From assembly GCF_963676065.1 (NCBI RefSeq), contig NZ_OY780933.1, positions 2,644,122 through 2,708,121 of the forward strand: a stretch of DNA of 64,000 nucleotides. The letters run 5' to 3'. Source of the stretch: Maridesulfovibrio sp. GTDB lineage: Bacteria > Desulfobacterota > Desulfovibrionia > Desulfovibrionales > Desulfovibrionaceae. Shown here piece by piece: positions 18,736 through 25,964 of the stretch (its first letter is position 1; each line of letters begins with the position of its first letter). The translations under genes were made by a program, and so were the position numbers. The notes below the pieces were generated by a model. The model worked only from the letters and a program-made list of their open reading frames with translations, searched no databases and was not told where the DNA came from.

Positions 18736-18898
18736 TACACGAAATGAATCGGTTGAAAAACATTCGTGAAGAATATTTTTCCGGTAATATGCAGTTAACG
18801 ACTTGCCTGAAAAGACAGTGTTCGCTTGAAGACAGCATGTAGTCACAAAATGAAAAATCTTGTGAATGGAATTAATGAATAATTCGTTTAATGCCGTA

Positions 18899-19189
18899 CT
18901 AGCGACCGCGGGCAGCACGCTTGGATGCTTTAAGCGGGTTAACTTTAACTTTACCTTCTTTGTCAACACCGGCACGCACGTGGGTGGCGAAGTTGCATAC
19001 GCTGTGAGACCACTTTTTAGCGGGCTGAGCGTAGCTGGGACAATATGTGGAACCTTCAAATTCAACTGCGCGTTCACAACCGTCACATTTATCAATAACG
19101 GTTTCCATGATTACGCCTTTGTAAGAAAGACCTTCAGCAGTCATTTCTGCACCTTCGAGTGCGTGTACTCTTGCATTCTTTTTAGCCAT
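18899..19189 (-). CDS. PxxKW family cysteine-rich protein
   Basis: A 96-residue small protein named for the PAKKW motif. It has four clustered cysteines (DKCDGCERAVEF, then STYCPSYAQPAKKWSHSVC), arranged like a metal-binding knuckle. It is known as a conserved family in Desulfovibrio-like bacteria with no established role. The basic C-terminus (PLKASKRAARGR) suggests nucleic-acid or ribosome contact, which is inference. GGAGG before ATG 19189 fixes the start; an in-frame extension of 12 codons is unsupported. It stands alone with its own terminator. Confidence 0.85.
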   Translation of the reverse strand: MAKKNARVHALEGAEMTAEGLSYKGVIMETVIDKCDGCERAVEFEGSTYCPSYAQPAKKWSHSVCNFATHVRAGVDKEGKVKVNPLKASKRAARGR

Positions 19190-19336
19190 GTAGCGCCTCC
19201 TGTTTGGCAAGTCGCTTGCGAACAAGCGTTGTTTTATCTTTTAAATATATTTGCGTGGAAAAGCACAAATCCATATGCAGTCTTACCCTATGTTGTCAAG
19301 GAAAAAACTGTTTTTGGATTCCAAAAAAAGTGTTTT

Positions 19337-20665
19337 TTAGCGCTTCTCAAGTCGCCGCAAGGCCCATTCTACGGCCTTTTCAGCTTCCCGGGAAATAGTT
19401 TCTACATCCAGAGTAGAAAATTTTCCGTTTTGGTATAGCACCTTCCCGTCACAGACCGTCAGGCAGACATCCTGCCCACCAGCGGAGTAAATTGCATGTG
19501 AGAGGGGGTTGTATACAGGCTTAAGGTGCATCTTGTCCATATTTATAACGATGATGTCCGCTTTCATGCCTGTATTAAGTGCTCCGGTGTCCTCAAAACC
19601 TAGAAAACGCGCCCCGTTAACGGTCGCCATGTCCAGCACCGTCTGCGCTGGCATGGCTTCCGGATTCTGCAGAAAACCTTTTTGGAGCATGGCTGCCGTG
19701 CGCATTTCGTCAAACATATCGAGATTGTTGTTGCTGGCGGCTCCGTCCGTACCTAGACCGCAGTGGATTCCAGCTTCAAGGAGTTTCGTCAGCGGGCAGA
19801 TACCGGACCCCAACTTGAGGTTGGATTGCGGGTTATGGGCGACCATGGCCCCTGATTCCATTATCCAGCCGATTTCTTCATCCGTTACATCTACGCAGTG
19901 ATGCAGGCGGGTACGCTCGCGCAGTAGACCGTACTCTTTAAGAATCTCAACCGGCCTTTTTCCGAAAGTGTTCAAAGTAAGTTCTGTCTCAGGTACGGAT
20001 TCAGCAGCGTGAATCTGCCAGAGCAGGTCCATACGTTCGGCTATTTCCATACTTTCGGCCAATTGGTCCGGGTCGGTAGTGAAAACAGCGTGCGGCGTTA
20101 TTGCCGTTTTGATTCGAGCATTTTCAGAAAATTGTGCATTCAGATTTTCAATCTCGTCCCATGCATCCTGTGCGGTTTTGAAAAACGGTGAAGGGAATTT
20201 GAAGAATCCTTCTCCCAGCACGGCCTTCATTCCTGCCTCATCAACAGCTTTGCCGACCATATCTTCATACATATAGCCGTCAATAAAGGCAGTCGTTCCG
20301 CCCGCGATCATTTCGGCGCAACCTATCCTTGCCCCCAGTTCCACCAGATCCTTTGTCAGTCCTGATTCAATGGGAAACATGTAGTTATGCAGCCAGTCAA
20401 GCAAGGGTAGATCGTCCGCAACTCCGCGCATGAGGGTCATAGGCACGTGAGTATGCGAATTAATTAATCCAGGCATGATAACGGACTTGCCACAGTCAAC
20501 AACTTCATCCGCAATCCATCCGGATTCAATCTCGGTCGAGATTCCCACAGCGGAAATATCAGAACCGCTGATGGCAACAGCTCCGCCTTTAATCAGCTTA
20601 CGATCTTCATCCTGAGTGAGAATGTACGATCCTTTAATGATCAGGTCACATTTGGTCGGTTGCAT
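19337..20665 (-). CDS. mtaD: 5-methylthioadenosine/S-adenosylhomocysteine deaminase (amidohydrolase)
   Basis: A 442-residue TIM-barrel amidohydrolase predicted to deaminate methylthioadenosine or S-adenosylhomocysteine. The metal HxH is in GLINSHTHVPMTLMRG; further ligands are the His of QIHAAES and the Asp of GLGTDGAASNNNLD. The DDLPLLDWLHNYMFPIE segment is characteristic of the MtaD group and not of guanine deaminase. It lies just downstream of mtnP and apt on the same strand, which together form a nucleoside-salvage cluster. Having both MtaD and MtnP is slightly redundant: deaminated or direct phosphorolysis routes are both possible. Confidence 0.9.
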   Translation of the reverse strand: MQPTKCDLIIKGSYILTQDEDRKLIKGGAVAISGSDISAVGISTEIESGWIADEVVDCGKSVIMPGLINSHTHVPMTLMRGVADDLPLLDWLHNYMFPIESGLTKDLVELGARIGCAEMIAGGTTAFIDGYMYEDMVGKAVDEAGMKAVLGEGFFKFPSPFFKTAQDAWDEIENLNAQFSENARIKTAITPHAVFTTDPDQLAESMEIAERMDLLWQIHAAESVPETELTLNTFGKRPVEILKEYGLLRERTRLHHCVDVTDEEIGWIMESGAMVAHNPQSNLKLGSGICPLTKLLEAGIHCGLGTDGAASNNNLDMFDEMRTAAMLQKGFLQNPEAMPAQTVLDMATVNGARFLGFEDTGALNTGMKADIIVINMDKMHLKPVYNPLSHAIYSAGGQDVCLTVCDGKVLYQNGKFSTLDVETISREAEKAVEWALRRLEKR

Positions 20666-20708
20666 TTAATTTTTCCGCATGGCGTTTTTTAGACAAATGC
20701 GATGTTGT

Positions 20709-21455
20709 TTAAATCTGTTCGATAGTTTTAATCAACATGGAGGTTACGTTCTCGGCATTGGCTTTGAAAATGGCAAGAATGTCATCCCATGTGACGGGAG
20801 CTTCATCAGTTTTCCAGCAGTCATAGTCGGTAGACATGGCAACTGCGGCGTAAGGTATACCGGCCTCGTTGGCGAGAATAGCTTCAGGGGCGGTGGACAT
20901 GTTGATTATGTCGGCTCCCCATGCACGGAACATATGTGATTCTGCACGGGTTGAAAATCGTGGCCCTTCAATTGTTACCACTGTTCCCTTGTCATGTGCA
21001 GTTATCCCGAGTTCGTTGCAGGCGGCGGTCATTTTTGCGCGCAGATCAGCATCAAAGGGTTCAGCCATAGGGGTATGAACCGGGGCGTGCGGAGCAAAAG
21101 TCTGGTGAAAAGTAAGCTCGCGTTTGCGGGTGAAGTCGATGAACTGATCGATAATTACCAGATGTCCGCGATCTATTTCCTCACGCAGGGAACCGACGGC
21201 GGTAGTGGCTAGAATGCAGTCGCAGCCAAGATCTTTAAGTGCCTGAATGTTGGCCCGGTTGTTCACATAAGTGGGGGGGATGGTGTGCTCGCGCCCGTGC
21301 CGTCCTATTATATGTACTTCTTTTCCGGAAATTTTACCGGATTTGATGGGAGAGCTGGGGGCGCCCCATATATTTTTGACTTCGGAATCTTTTGCGTCTT
21401 TAAGAATGTCGGGGTTATCAAGTCCGCTGCCGCCGATTATGCCGATTACTGCCAT
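20709..21455 (-). CDS. mtnP: S-methyl-5'-thioadenosine phosphorylase
   Basis: Cleaves methylthioadenosine to adenine and methylthioribose-1-phosphate. The 248-residue protein opens IGIIGGSGLDNPDIL, has the phosphate/ribose motifs GRHGREHTIPP and TVVTIEGPRFSTRAES, and the purine-site segment INMSTAPEAILANEAGI. Apt, which uses the released adenine, lies immediately upstream. AAGGA before the ATG. Confidence 0.93.
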   Translation of the reverse strand: MAVIGIIGGSGLDNPDILKDAKDSEVKNIWGAPSSPIKSGKISGKEVHIIGRHGREHTIPPTYVNNRANIQALKDLGCDCILATTAVGSLREEIDRGHLVIIDQFIDFTRKRELTFHQTFAPHAPVHTPMAEPFDADLRAKMTAACNELGITAHDKGTVVTIEGPRFSTRAESHMFRAWGADIINMSTAPEAILANEAGIPYAAVAMSTDYDCWKTDEAPVTWDDILAIFKANAENVTSMLIKTIEQI

Positions 21456-21489
21456 GTCTGTTTCCTTATCTACAGAGGTGAAAAAGAAA

Positions 21490-21523
21490 AACTCCTGCCG
21501 TAATCAATGATCGGGCAGGAGTT
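21490..21523 (-). terminator. terminator between apt and mtnP
   Basis: AACTCCTGCC (21490-21499) pairs with GGCAGGAGTT (21514-21523). On the minus strand it is followed by an A/T tract. It may partly uncouple apt from mtnP. Confidence 0.6.
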
Positions 21524-21537
21524 TTGATTTGTCTTTT

Positions 21538-22050
21538 TTAAAGCTGGATCAGGCTGCTGATATCAACGCCGCTTAGCTTGTTTTTCCCGTCGAGGAAGCT
21601 GAGCTCGGCAATGAAACCCATAGCTGAGACATTGCCGCCGGCTTTTTCAATCAGTTTTACCATTCCTTCAGCTGTGCCGCCGGTTGCAAGAACATCGTCG
21701 ATAAGCAGGATGTTTTCGTCCTTTTCGACTGCGTCGATGTGCATGCTCAGGTTATCGGTTCCGTACTCAAGGTCATAGCTAACGGAGATGGTTTCGTAGG
21801 GTAGTTTGCCCGGTTTACGAATAGGAACAAAGCCGATACCCAATTTGCTGGCCAGCGGAGCACCGAAAATAAAGCCGCGTGCCTCGGCAGCTGCAATTTT
21901 ATCTATTTTGTAATCAGCAAATCGTTCCGCTAATTGATCAATGGTATATTGAAAAGCTTTAGGCTCAGCCAGAAGCGGGGTAATGTCAAAGTAAACGATC
22001 CCTTCCTTGGGGAAGTCGGGTACATCGCGGATATAGTCCCTCAGGTTCAT
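21538..22050 (-). CDS. apt: adenine phosphoribosyltransferase
   Basis: Converts adenine plus PRPP to AMP. The 170-residue protein has the PRPP-binding motif LLIDDVLATGGTAEGM and the adenine-site segment EARGFIFGAPLA. Its role next to mtnP is to reclaim the adenine freed from methylthioadenosine. GGAGG precedes ATG 22050. Confidence 0.96.
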   Translation of the reverse strand: MNLRDYIRDVPDFPKEGIVYFDITPLLAEPKAFQYTIDQLAERFADYKIDKIAAAEARGFIFGAPLASKLGIGFVPIRKPGKLPYETISVSYDLEYGTDNLSMHIDAVEKDENILLIDDVLATGGTAEGMVKLIEKAGGNVSAMGFIAELSFLDGKNKLSGVDISSLIQL

Positions 22051-22176
22051 GAAATTCCTCCATCGGATTTATTTATATAAATTTCAAGTAAGTACTTTTG
22101 TGTGCTTTGTCAAAGGTGGAGAACCTGATTATTTATCCGCATCCGTTCATGCTGAGCGATTTCTATCCTGCGTAAA

Positions 22177-22674
22177 TTAAAAGCGAATTTCGCAGAGCAT
22201 TCCTTTTGGTGTTTCAGTTAGTGAACTGTCGACCGTCTGCGCGGGGGTACCGCCTCCGGCACCTCCACTGCCGCCGCCTCCGGCACCTTTTTTCTCATTT
22301 AAAATTTGCATCAGCATTCCTTGATATTGTTCAAGTTCCTGCTCTTTCATTTTTATCGCTTTTTCGTTCTGCTCAGGGTTTTTCCGCAGTTCTTTGAGCT
22401 CTTTTTCCACCTTTTTAATTTTTTCCTTAATCATTTCTTCTACTTGATAGTCTTCAGATGCCTCCTGTGCGACTTCTTTTGATGATTTTCCTGCTGCCTC
22501 ATTTGATTTTTGCAGTCCTTCGGCAGAGATAGTCACATTGTCCTTATCTTTAAATTCTATATTTTTTTCATCTGAGTTTTCATTCTCAACTTCTTTTTTT
22601 ATTGTGTTCATTTTAAAGGTTGAGTTGGCAATTGACTCTGCTTCCACTGCGCCTATTTTAAGGTCGAATCCCAT
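22177..22674 (-). CDS. FlxA-like coiled-coil protein, paralogue A
   Basis: A 165-residue hypothetical. The N-terminus MGFDLKIGAVEAESIA resembles that of the next gene. A middle coiled coil (VEEMIKEKIKKVEKELKELR and onward) is followed by a glycine-rich linker GAGGGGSGGAGGGT and a short tail. No signal peptide. FlxA-like proteins are of unknown function and are linked to flagella in enterobacteria, which I do not extend to this organism. GAGGTG precedes ATG 22674; a GTG two codons earlier is in the site itself. Paralogue of the gene at 22838. Confidence 0.7.
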   Translation of the reverse strand: MGFDLKIGAVEAESIANSTFKMNTIKKEVENENSDEKNIEFKDKDNVTISAEGLQKSNEAAGKSSKEVAQEASEDYQVEEMIKEKIKKVEKELKELRKNPEQNEKAIKMKEQELEQYQGMLMQILNEKKGAGGGGSGGAGGGTPAQTVDSSLTETPKGMLCEIRF

Positions 22675-22774
22675 ATTCACCTCTTTGGTTAACGTGTGTG
22701 TGGGTTAGTTGTTATATCGACCATAAGCACGATATCTTTATGCTCTATTATAATTTTTATACTTATTCGGATGT

Positions 22775-22814
22775 AAAAAAAATCCCCCGCTTAGATACTC
22801 CTAAGGGGGGATTT
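22775..22814 (-). terminator. strong terminator between the FlxA-like genes
   Basis: AAATCCCCC-GCTTAG pairs through CTAAG-GGGGGATTT with a 6-base loop. On the minus strand it ends in an eight-base T-run. It ends the transcript of the 22838 gene. Confidence 0.9.
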
Positions 22815-22837
22815 AAAGTCATTCTTTTTTGAATTTT

Positions 22838-23296
22838 CTAAGTAAGCGAGTTGCTCATGCCCTGAGCGCGGGTTCCGCCTTTACTGCTGGTTCCAGATGC
22901 TTCAGCCTGTTGTCCCTGTAATTCCATCAACTGTCCCTGCAATTGCATCAATTCATTCTGCTTTGCGGAAATCATTTCTTTGTTGCCCTCGGGATCCTGC
23001 TTCAGTTGTTCGAGCTCTTTCTTGATCTTCTCTATCTGTTCCTGAATGCGTTTGATCTGTTCTTCAACACTATTGCTTGATTCAGATCCGCCTCCAGCAG
23101 ATTCGGCAGCAACGCCTCCCTGCATGGCCGCAAGTTTGTCCTGTCCAGCCTGAGAGATGGAAACTGTGTCTCCGTCATTTTTGCCCATGGTCAGTCTGGT
23201 TGATTTTTCCTCAATTTCTTCCACTGGAGCACTCTTAGCAGTTGAAGCTGCATATGATTGCGGTGTTCCGGCATCAATACGAAAATCAAAACTCAT
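22838..23296 (-). CDS. FlxA-like coiled-coil protein, paralogue B
   Basis: A 152-residue hypothetical. MSFDFRIDAGTPQSYAAST at the start matches the paralogue at 22177 in position of F-D-(F/L) and in the ~20-residue spacing to a charged region. The SISQAGQDKLAAMQ segment parallels TISAEGLQKSNEAA in the paralogue. A coiled coil (IQEQIEKIKKELEQLKQ) follows, then a Q-rich run and a small tail. No signal peptide or membrane helix. AGAGGA precedes the ATG. Function unknown; duplication is visible. Confidence 0.7.
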   Translation of the reverse strand: MSFDFRIDAGTPQSYAASTAKSAPVEEIEEKSTRLTMGKNDGDTVSISQAGQDKLAAMQGGVAAESAGGGSESSNSVEEQIKRIQEQIEKIKKELEQLKQDPEGNKEMISAKQNELMQLQGQLMELQGQQAEASGTSSKGGTRAQGMSNSLT

Positions 23297-23531
23297 ATAG
23301 CTATCCTCTTTTTAGAGTTATTTGCGAAATTATGCCCTTTGTATCGACGTACGTAATGAGAACTTTAGGGGGAGTGAATACTTTTTTTTATTGTCCCAAA
23401 AAAAGTTCACGTGTATTTCGTCGAGAAAATAGGCGGGGCAGAATGCAAATTCGTACAACCAAGTGCTTGCACAACATGCCCTGCGAAAGATAAGGACTTG
23501 TTTTCAGCAAATAATATTAAGCGGAGTTTTT

Positions 23532-24320
23532 GTGCAGAATAAACACAGAGCCAAGAAAAGCCTCGGGCAGAATTTTCTGCAGGATGCCAATATTGCGCGT
23601 AAGATAGTAGATAGTCTTAAAATCAATGAGAGCGATTCCGTGATCGAAATCGGTCCGGGTCAAGGTGCTTTGACCAAGTTTATCCTCGAGGCCGGGCCGG
23701 AAAGTCTGACCCTGGTGGAAAAGGACCGTGACCTTGCCCCTGCGTTGGCAGCAAAATATCCCGAAGCAGACGTCAAACTTGAGGATGCCCTTAAATTTGA
23801 CTGGGCAGGGCTTGATAAAGATAAACAATGGAAAATAGTCGGGAATCTGCCATACAACGTCGCTTCCAAAATTATGTGGGACATTGCGGCCCGCAGTAAC
23901 GCCACCTGCGTGTTTATGGTTCAGCATGAAGTCGGCATGAGAATTACTTCCGGGCCCGGCTCTAAAAAATACGGAGCCATAAGTGTCTGGGTTCAGAGTT
24001 TTTGTAAAACGGACTACCTTTTCCAGGTTCCTCCCACTGTTTTTAAGCCAAAACCCAAAGTTGACTCCGCGGTGATAAAATTTTTTCCATTACCGGAAGA
24101 AGAAAAACCCAGTGATATTGAGGGGCTTGCCAAGCTGGTTAAATACTGTTTTCAGTACAGGCGCAAGCAACTTGGTAAGATATTGAAATCATTCATTTCT
24201 GATGCTGTGCTGGAATGGGCTGAACAGGAGGGTGTTTCGCTTAAAGATCGGCCTGAAGCCTTGTCCCCATTGCAATTTCAGAGTCTCTATAAATGTGTTA
24301 AAAACGATTTTCCCTCTTGA
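23532..24320 (+). CDS. rsmA: 16S rRNA dimethyladenosine methyltransferase
   Basis: Dimethylates two adjacent adenines at the 3' end of 16S rRNA. The 262-residue protein begins VQNKHRAKKSLGQNFLQD. SAM-binding GPGQGALT (in VIEIGPGQGALT) and the adenine-flipping NLPYNVAS are intact. I choose GTG 23532 with GCGGAG five bases upstream; in-frame codons back to 23463 are non-conserved. The gene is divergent from the FlxA-like gene and followed by the HU leader. Confidence 0.93.
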   Translation: MQNKHRAKKSLGQNFLQDANIARKIVDSLKINESDSVIEIGPGQGALTKFILEAGPESLTLVEKDRDLAPALAAKYPEADVKLEDALKFDWAGLDKDKQWKIVGNLPYNVASKIMWDIAARSNATCVFMVQHEVGMRITSGPGSKKYGAISVWVQSFCKTDYLFQVPPTVFKPKPKVDSAVIKFFPLPEEEKPSDIEGLAKLVKYCFQYRRKQLGKILKSFISDAVLEWAEQEGVSLKDRPEALSPLQFQSLYKCVKNDFPS

Positions 24321-24407
24321 CTTGTTGGCTAAAATTTTGTTTTAGATTTTCTTCAAGGTCGTTTGAACTGGCGGTTTCACTTAATTGCTAAAAAAAGTGA
24401 TGCAGGG

Positions 24408-24528
24408 GGCTTGTTCTAAACGAGCCTGAATGTTAGCACGGTTGACTGCTGATCAGGAGTGTCCGTCAGCATTTTATGAACCCAACTCTCGCTTATGGCG
24501 AGGTTAATGGCAGGTACGATAACGTGCC
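24408..24528 (+). promoter_or_regulatory. four-hairpin leader upstream of HU gene
   Basis: Four small stem-loops follow one another in 120 bases: 24408-24426 (GGCTTGT/ACGAGCC), 24448-24480 (GCTGA/TCAGC with inner GGA/TCC), 24484-24505 (AACTCTCGC/GCGAGGTT) and 24513-24528 (GGTACG/CGTGCC). The second has CAGGAGTG near its loop, which resembles a CsrA-type GGA site. This may be a 5' leader of the HU mRNA; the class is not recognised. Confidence 0.35.
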
Positions 24529-24565
24529 AAAATAATCATTTTCCCGTTTCAAGGAGGAAGGACTG

Positions 24566-24838
24566 ATGACTAAAGCAGAACTCGTTGTTAAGATTGCTGA
24601 AAAAGCAGGAATGACCAAAGCTGATGCAGAACGTTGCTTGAACTATTTTCTGGATACAGTAGAGGAAACCCTCGTAAATGAAGGTAAACTGACCCTTACA
24701 GGCTTCGGTACATTTCAGGTTGACGAACGTAAAGAGCGCGTTGGCCGCAATCCCCGCACTGGTGATGAAATCAAGATCCCCGCTTGCAAAGTTGTGAAGT
24801 TCCGCCCCGGTAAGCTTCTGAAAGACGCTGTAAAGTAG
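24566..24838 (+). CDS. HU-family DNA-binding protein
   Basis: A 90-residue nucleoid protein. MTKAELVVKIAEKAGMTKAD begins the helical dimer body and the RNPRTGDE arm contacts DNA; FRPGKLLKDAV closes the chain. AAGGAGGAAGG precedes the ATG. It differs from the other HU protein of this window (8508-8783) by about half its residues, so two HU paralogues are made. Next comes a 58-residue membrane protein. Confidence 0.95.
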   Translation: MTKAELVVKIAEKAGMTKADAERCLNYFLDTVEETLVNEGKLTLTGFGTFQVDERKERVGRNPRTGDEIKIPACKVVKFRPGKLLKDAVK

Positions 24839-24855
24839 TTAAGGAGATTTAAATT

Positions 24856-25032
24856 ATGTTGCATGGTGAAACTGTTCAAAGTCCTCTCCCGATGGATCTT
24901 CCCTGGTGGCAGCCTGATCATTTTATTTTCTTCGGTGTCCTGTACGTTGTTATCGGTATTCTCGGTGCCGGTATGGCTTACTGTGCTGTAAAGGCATGGA
25001 TGGATTCCAAAAAAGACACCGCCGTCCACTAG
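24856..25032 (+). CDS. small single-pass membrane protein (58 aa)
   Basis: The gene was too short for automated ORF lists. It reads MLHGETVQSPLPMDLPWWQP, then a single hydrophobic helix (FFGVLYVVIGILGAGMAYCA), then a charged tail with KAWMDSKKDTAVH. It begins 17 bases after the HU stop with GGAG in between, so translation looks genuine. It ends in a good terminator. Inner-membrane location is likely. Function unknown; a link to HU is only positional. Confidence 0.7.
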   Translation: MLHGETVQSPLPMDLPWWQPDHFIFFGVLYVVIGILGAGMAYCAVKAWMDSKKDTAVH

Positions 25033-25055
25033 ATCTGGTTTTTACGTAAAATTTC

Positions 25056-25090
25056 GTTCAGCATCCGCAAGAGCGGGTGCTGAACTTTTT
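25056..25090 (+). terminator. terminator after the 58-aa membrane protein
   Basis: GTTCAGCATCCGC pairs with GCGGGTGCTGAAC around AAGA, followed by six Ts. Confidence 0.92.
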
Positions 25091-25144
25091 TATGTGTATA
25101 TCTCTTGACTCTATGAGTATTTTAGGGTTAAAGAATATCTCTTC

Positions 25145-25162
25145 CGCACAATTCTTTGTGCG
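25145..25162 (+). promoter_or_regulatory. hairpin upstream of rpsU
   Basis: CGCACAA pairs with TTGTGCG around TTCT, ten bases before the rpsU Shine-Dalgarno. It may expose or hide the start of this operon; autoregulation by S21 is speculation. Confidence 0.3.
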
Positions 25163-25187
25163 AGATTAATTCAGGGGGGTGATTTGA

Positions 25188-25388
25188 TTGCCCGGTGTAT
25201 ATCTCGAAGATTCTGATAACTTTGAAATAGCTCTTCGCCGCTTTAAGAAGCAGGTTGAAAAAGCTGGAGTTCTTTCCGAACTCAAAAAGCGTCAGCACTA
25301 TGAAAAGCCCAGCGTACAGCGTAAAAAGAAAAAAGCTGCTGCCCGCAAAAGGCTCATCAAAAAAATGCGTAAAATGTCAATGGGTTAA
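25188..25388 (+). CDS. rpsU: 30S ribosomal protein S21
   Basis: A 66-residue small-subunit protein of the S21 family, basic throughout ([18 protein letters not shown]). The start is TTG 25188, giving [20 protein letters not shown] after fMet, which matches the family's start exactly. A GGGGGGTGA ribosome-binding site lies eight bases upstream. No ATG is possible at this point. It heads the macromolecular-synthesis operon (rpsU, yqeY, mutS2, dnaG, rpoD). Confidence 0.95.
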   Translation: MPGVYLEDSDNFEIALRRFKKQVEKAGVLSELKKRQHYEKPSVQRKKKKAAARKRLIKKMRKMSMG

Positions 25389-25391
25389 TAT

Positions 25392-25838
25392 ATGAGTCTC
25401 ATTGAGCAGATTGATAAAGACTACATTGCGGCCTACAAGGCCAAAGATGATGTTAAGAAGACAGTCTTGAGGCACCTTAAGACTGCCATCAAAAATCGTA
25501 TTGTTGATGTGAAAGGGGATACCCTTTCCGATGACGACGTACTTGATCTCGTAGCAAAGCAGATCAAGCAGCGTAAGGATTCCATTGAGCAGTATACTAC
25601 TGCAGGACGTCCTGAGCTGGCCGAGATTGAAGCTGTTGAAATCGAGGCCCTGTCCGGCTACATGCCGGAGCAGCTTTCCGAAGAGGAAGTTGCCGCCGCT
25701 GTCGATAAAGCAATTGCCGATCTCGGTGCATCATCAATGCAGGATATGGGCAAGGTGATGAAATCCATCACTGAAGTCTATAAAGGGCAGGTTGACGGAA
25801 AGGTTGTAAGCAGCCTTGTTCGTGACCGTCTCTCCTGA
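25392..25838 (+). CDS. yqeY: YqeY/GatB-like domain protein
   Basis: A 148-residue protein of the YqeY family, whose fold resembles the tail domain of the GatB amidotransferase that binds tRNA. The family signature ETVLRHLKTAIKN-like (here TVLRHLKTAIKNRIVD) lies near the start and GYMPEQLSEEEV in the middle. It follows rpsU by three bases, as in many bacteria, and is surely cotranscribed. Its biochemical role is not established. Confidence 0.92.
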   Translation: MSLIEQIDKDYIAAYKAKDDVKKTVLRHLKTAIKNRIVDVKGDTLSDDDVLDLVAKQIKQRKDSIEQYTTAGRPELAEIEAVEIEALSGYMPEQLSEEEVAAAVDKAIADLGASSMQDMGKVMKSITEVYKGQVDGKVVSSLVRDRLS

Positions 25839-25858
25839 TATCAGCTTAAGCTGGATTT

Positions 25859-25903
25859 TAACGGCAGGCCCCGGATTCTTTCCGGGGCTGTTTGCCGTTT
25901 TTT
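25859..25903 (+). terminator. terminator after yqeY
   Basis: AACGGCA-GGCCCCGGA pairs with TCCGGGGC-TGCCGTT, followed by a six-T run. It partly separates rpsU-yqeY from mutS2-dnaG-rpoD, allowing differential output. Confidence 0.88.
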
Positions 25904-25964
25904 GCGTATTAGTATCCCCGGTTAATCGGGATGCGTGATCTAACACTTTTCTATATGGAATCCC

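Noticed and set aside
25091..25140. Sigma-70 promoter TTGACT...TTAAAG before rpsU
   Set aside because: The -10 box is too poor to call; a promoter surely exists here but its position is not fixed.
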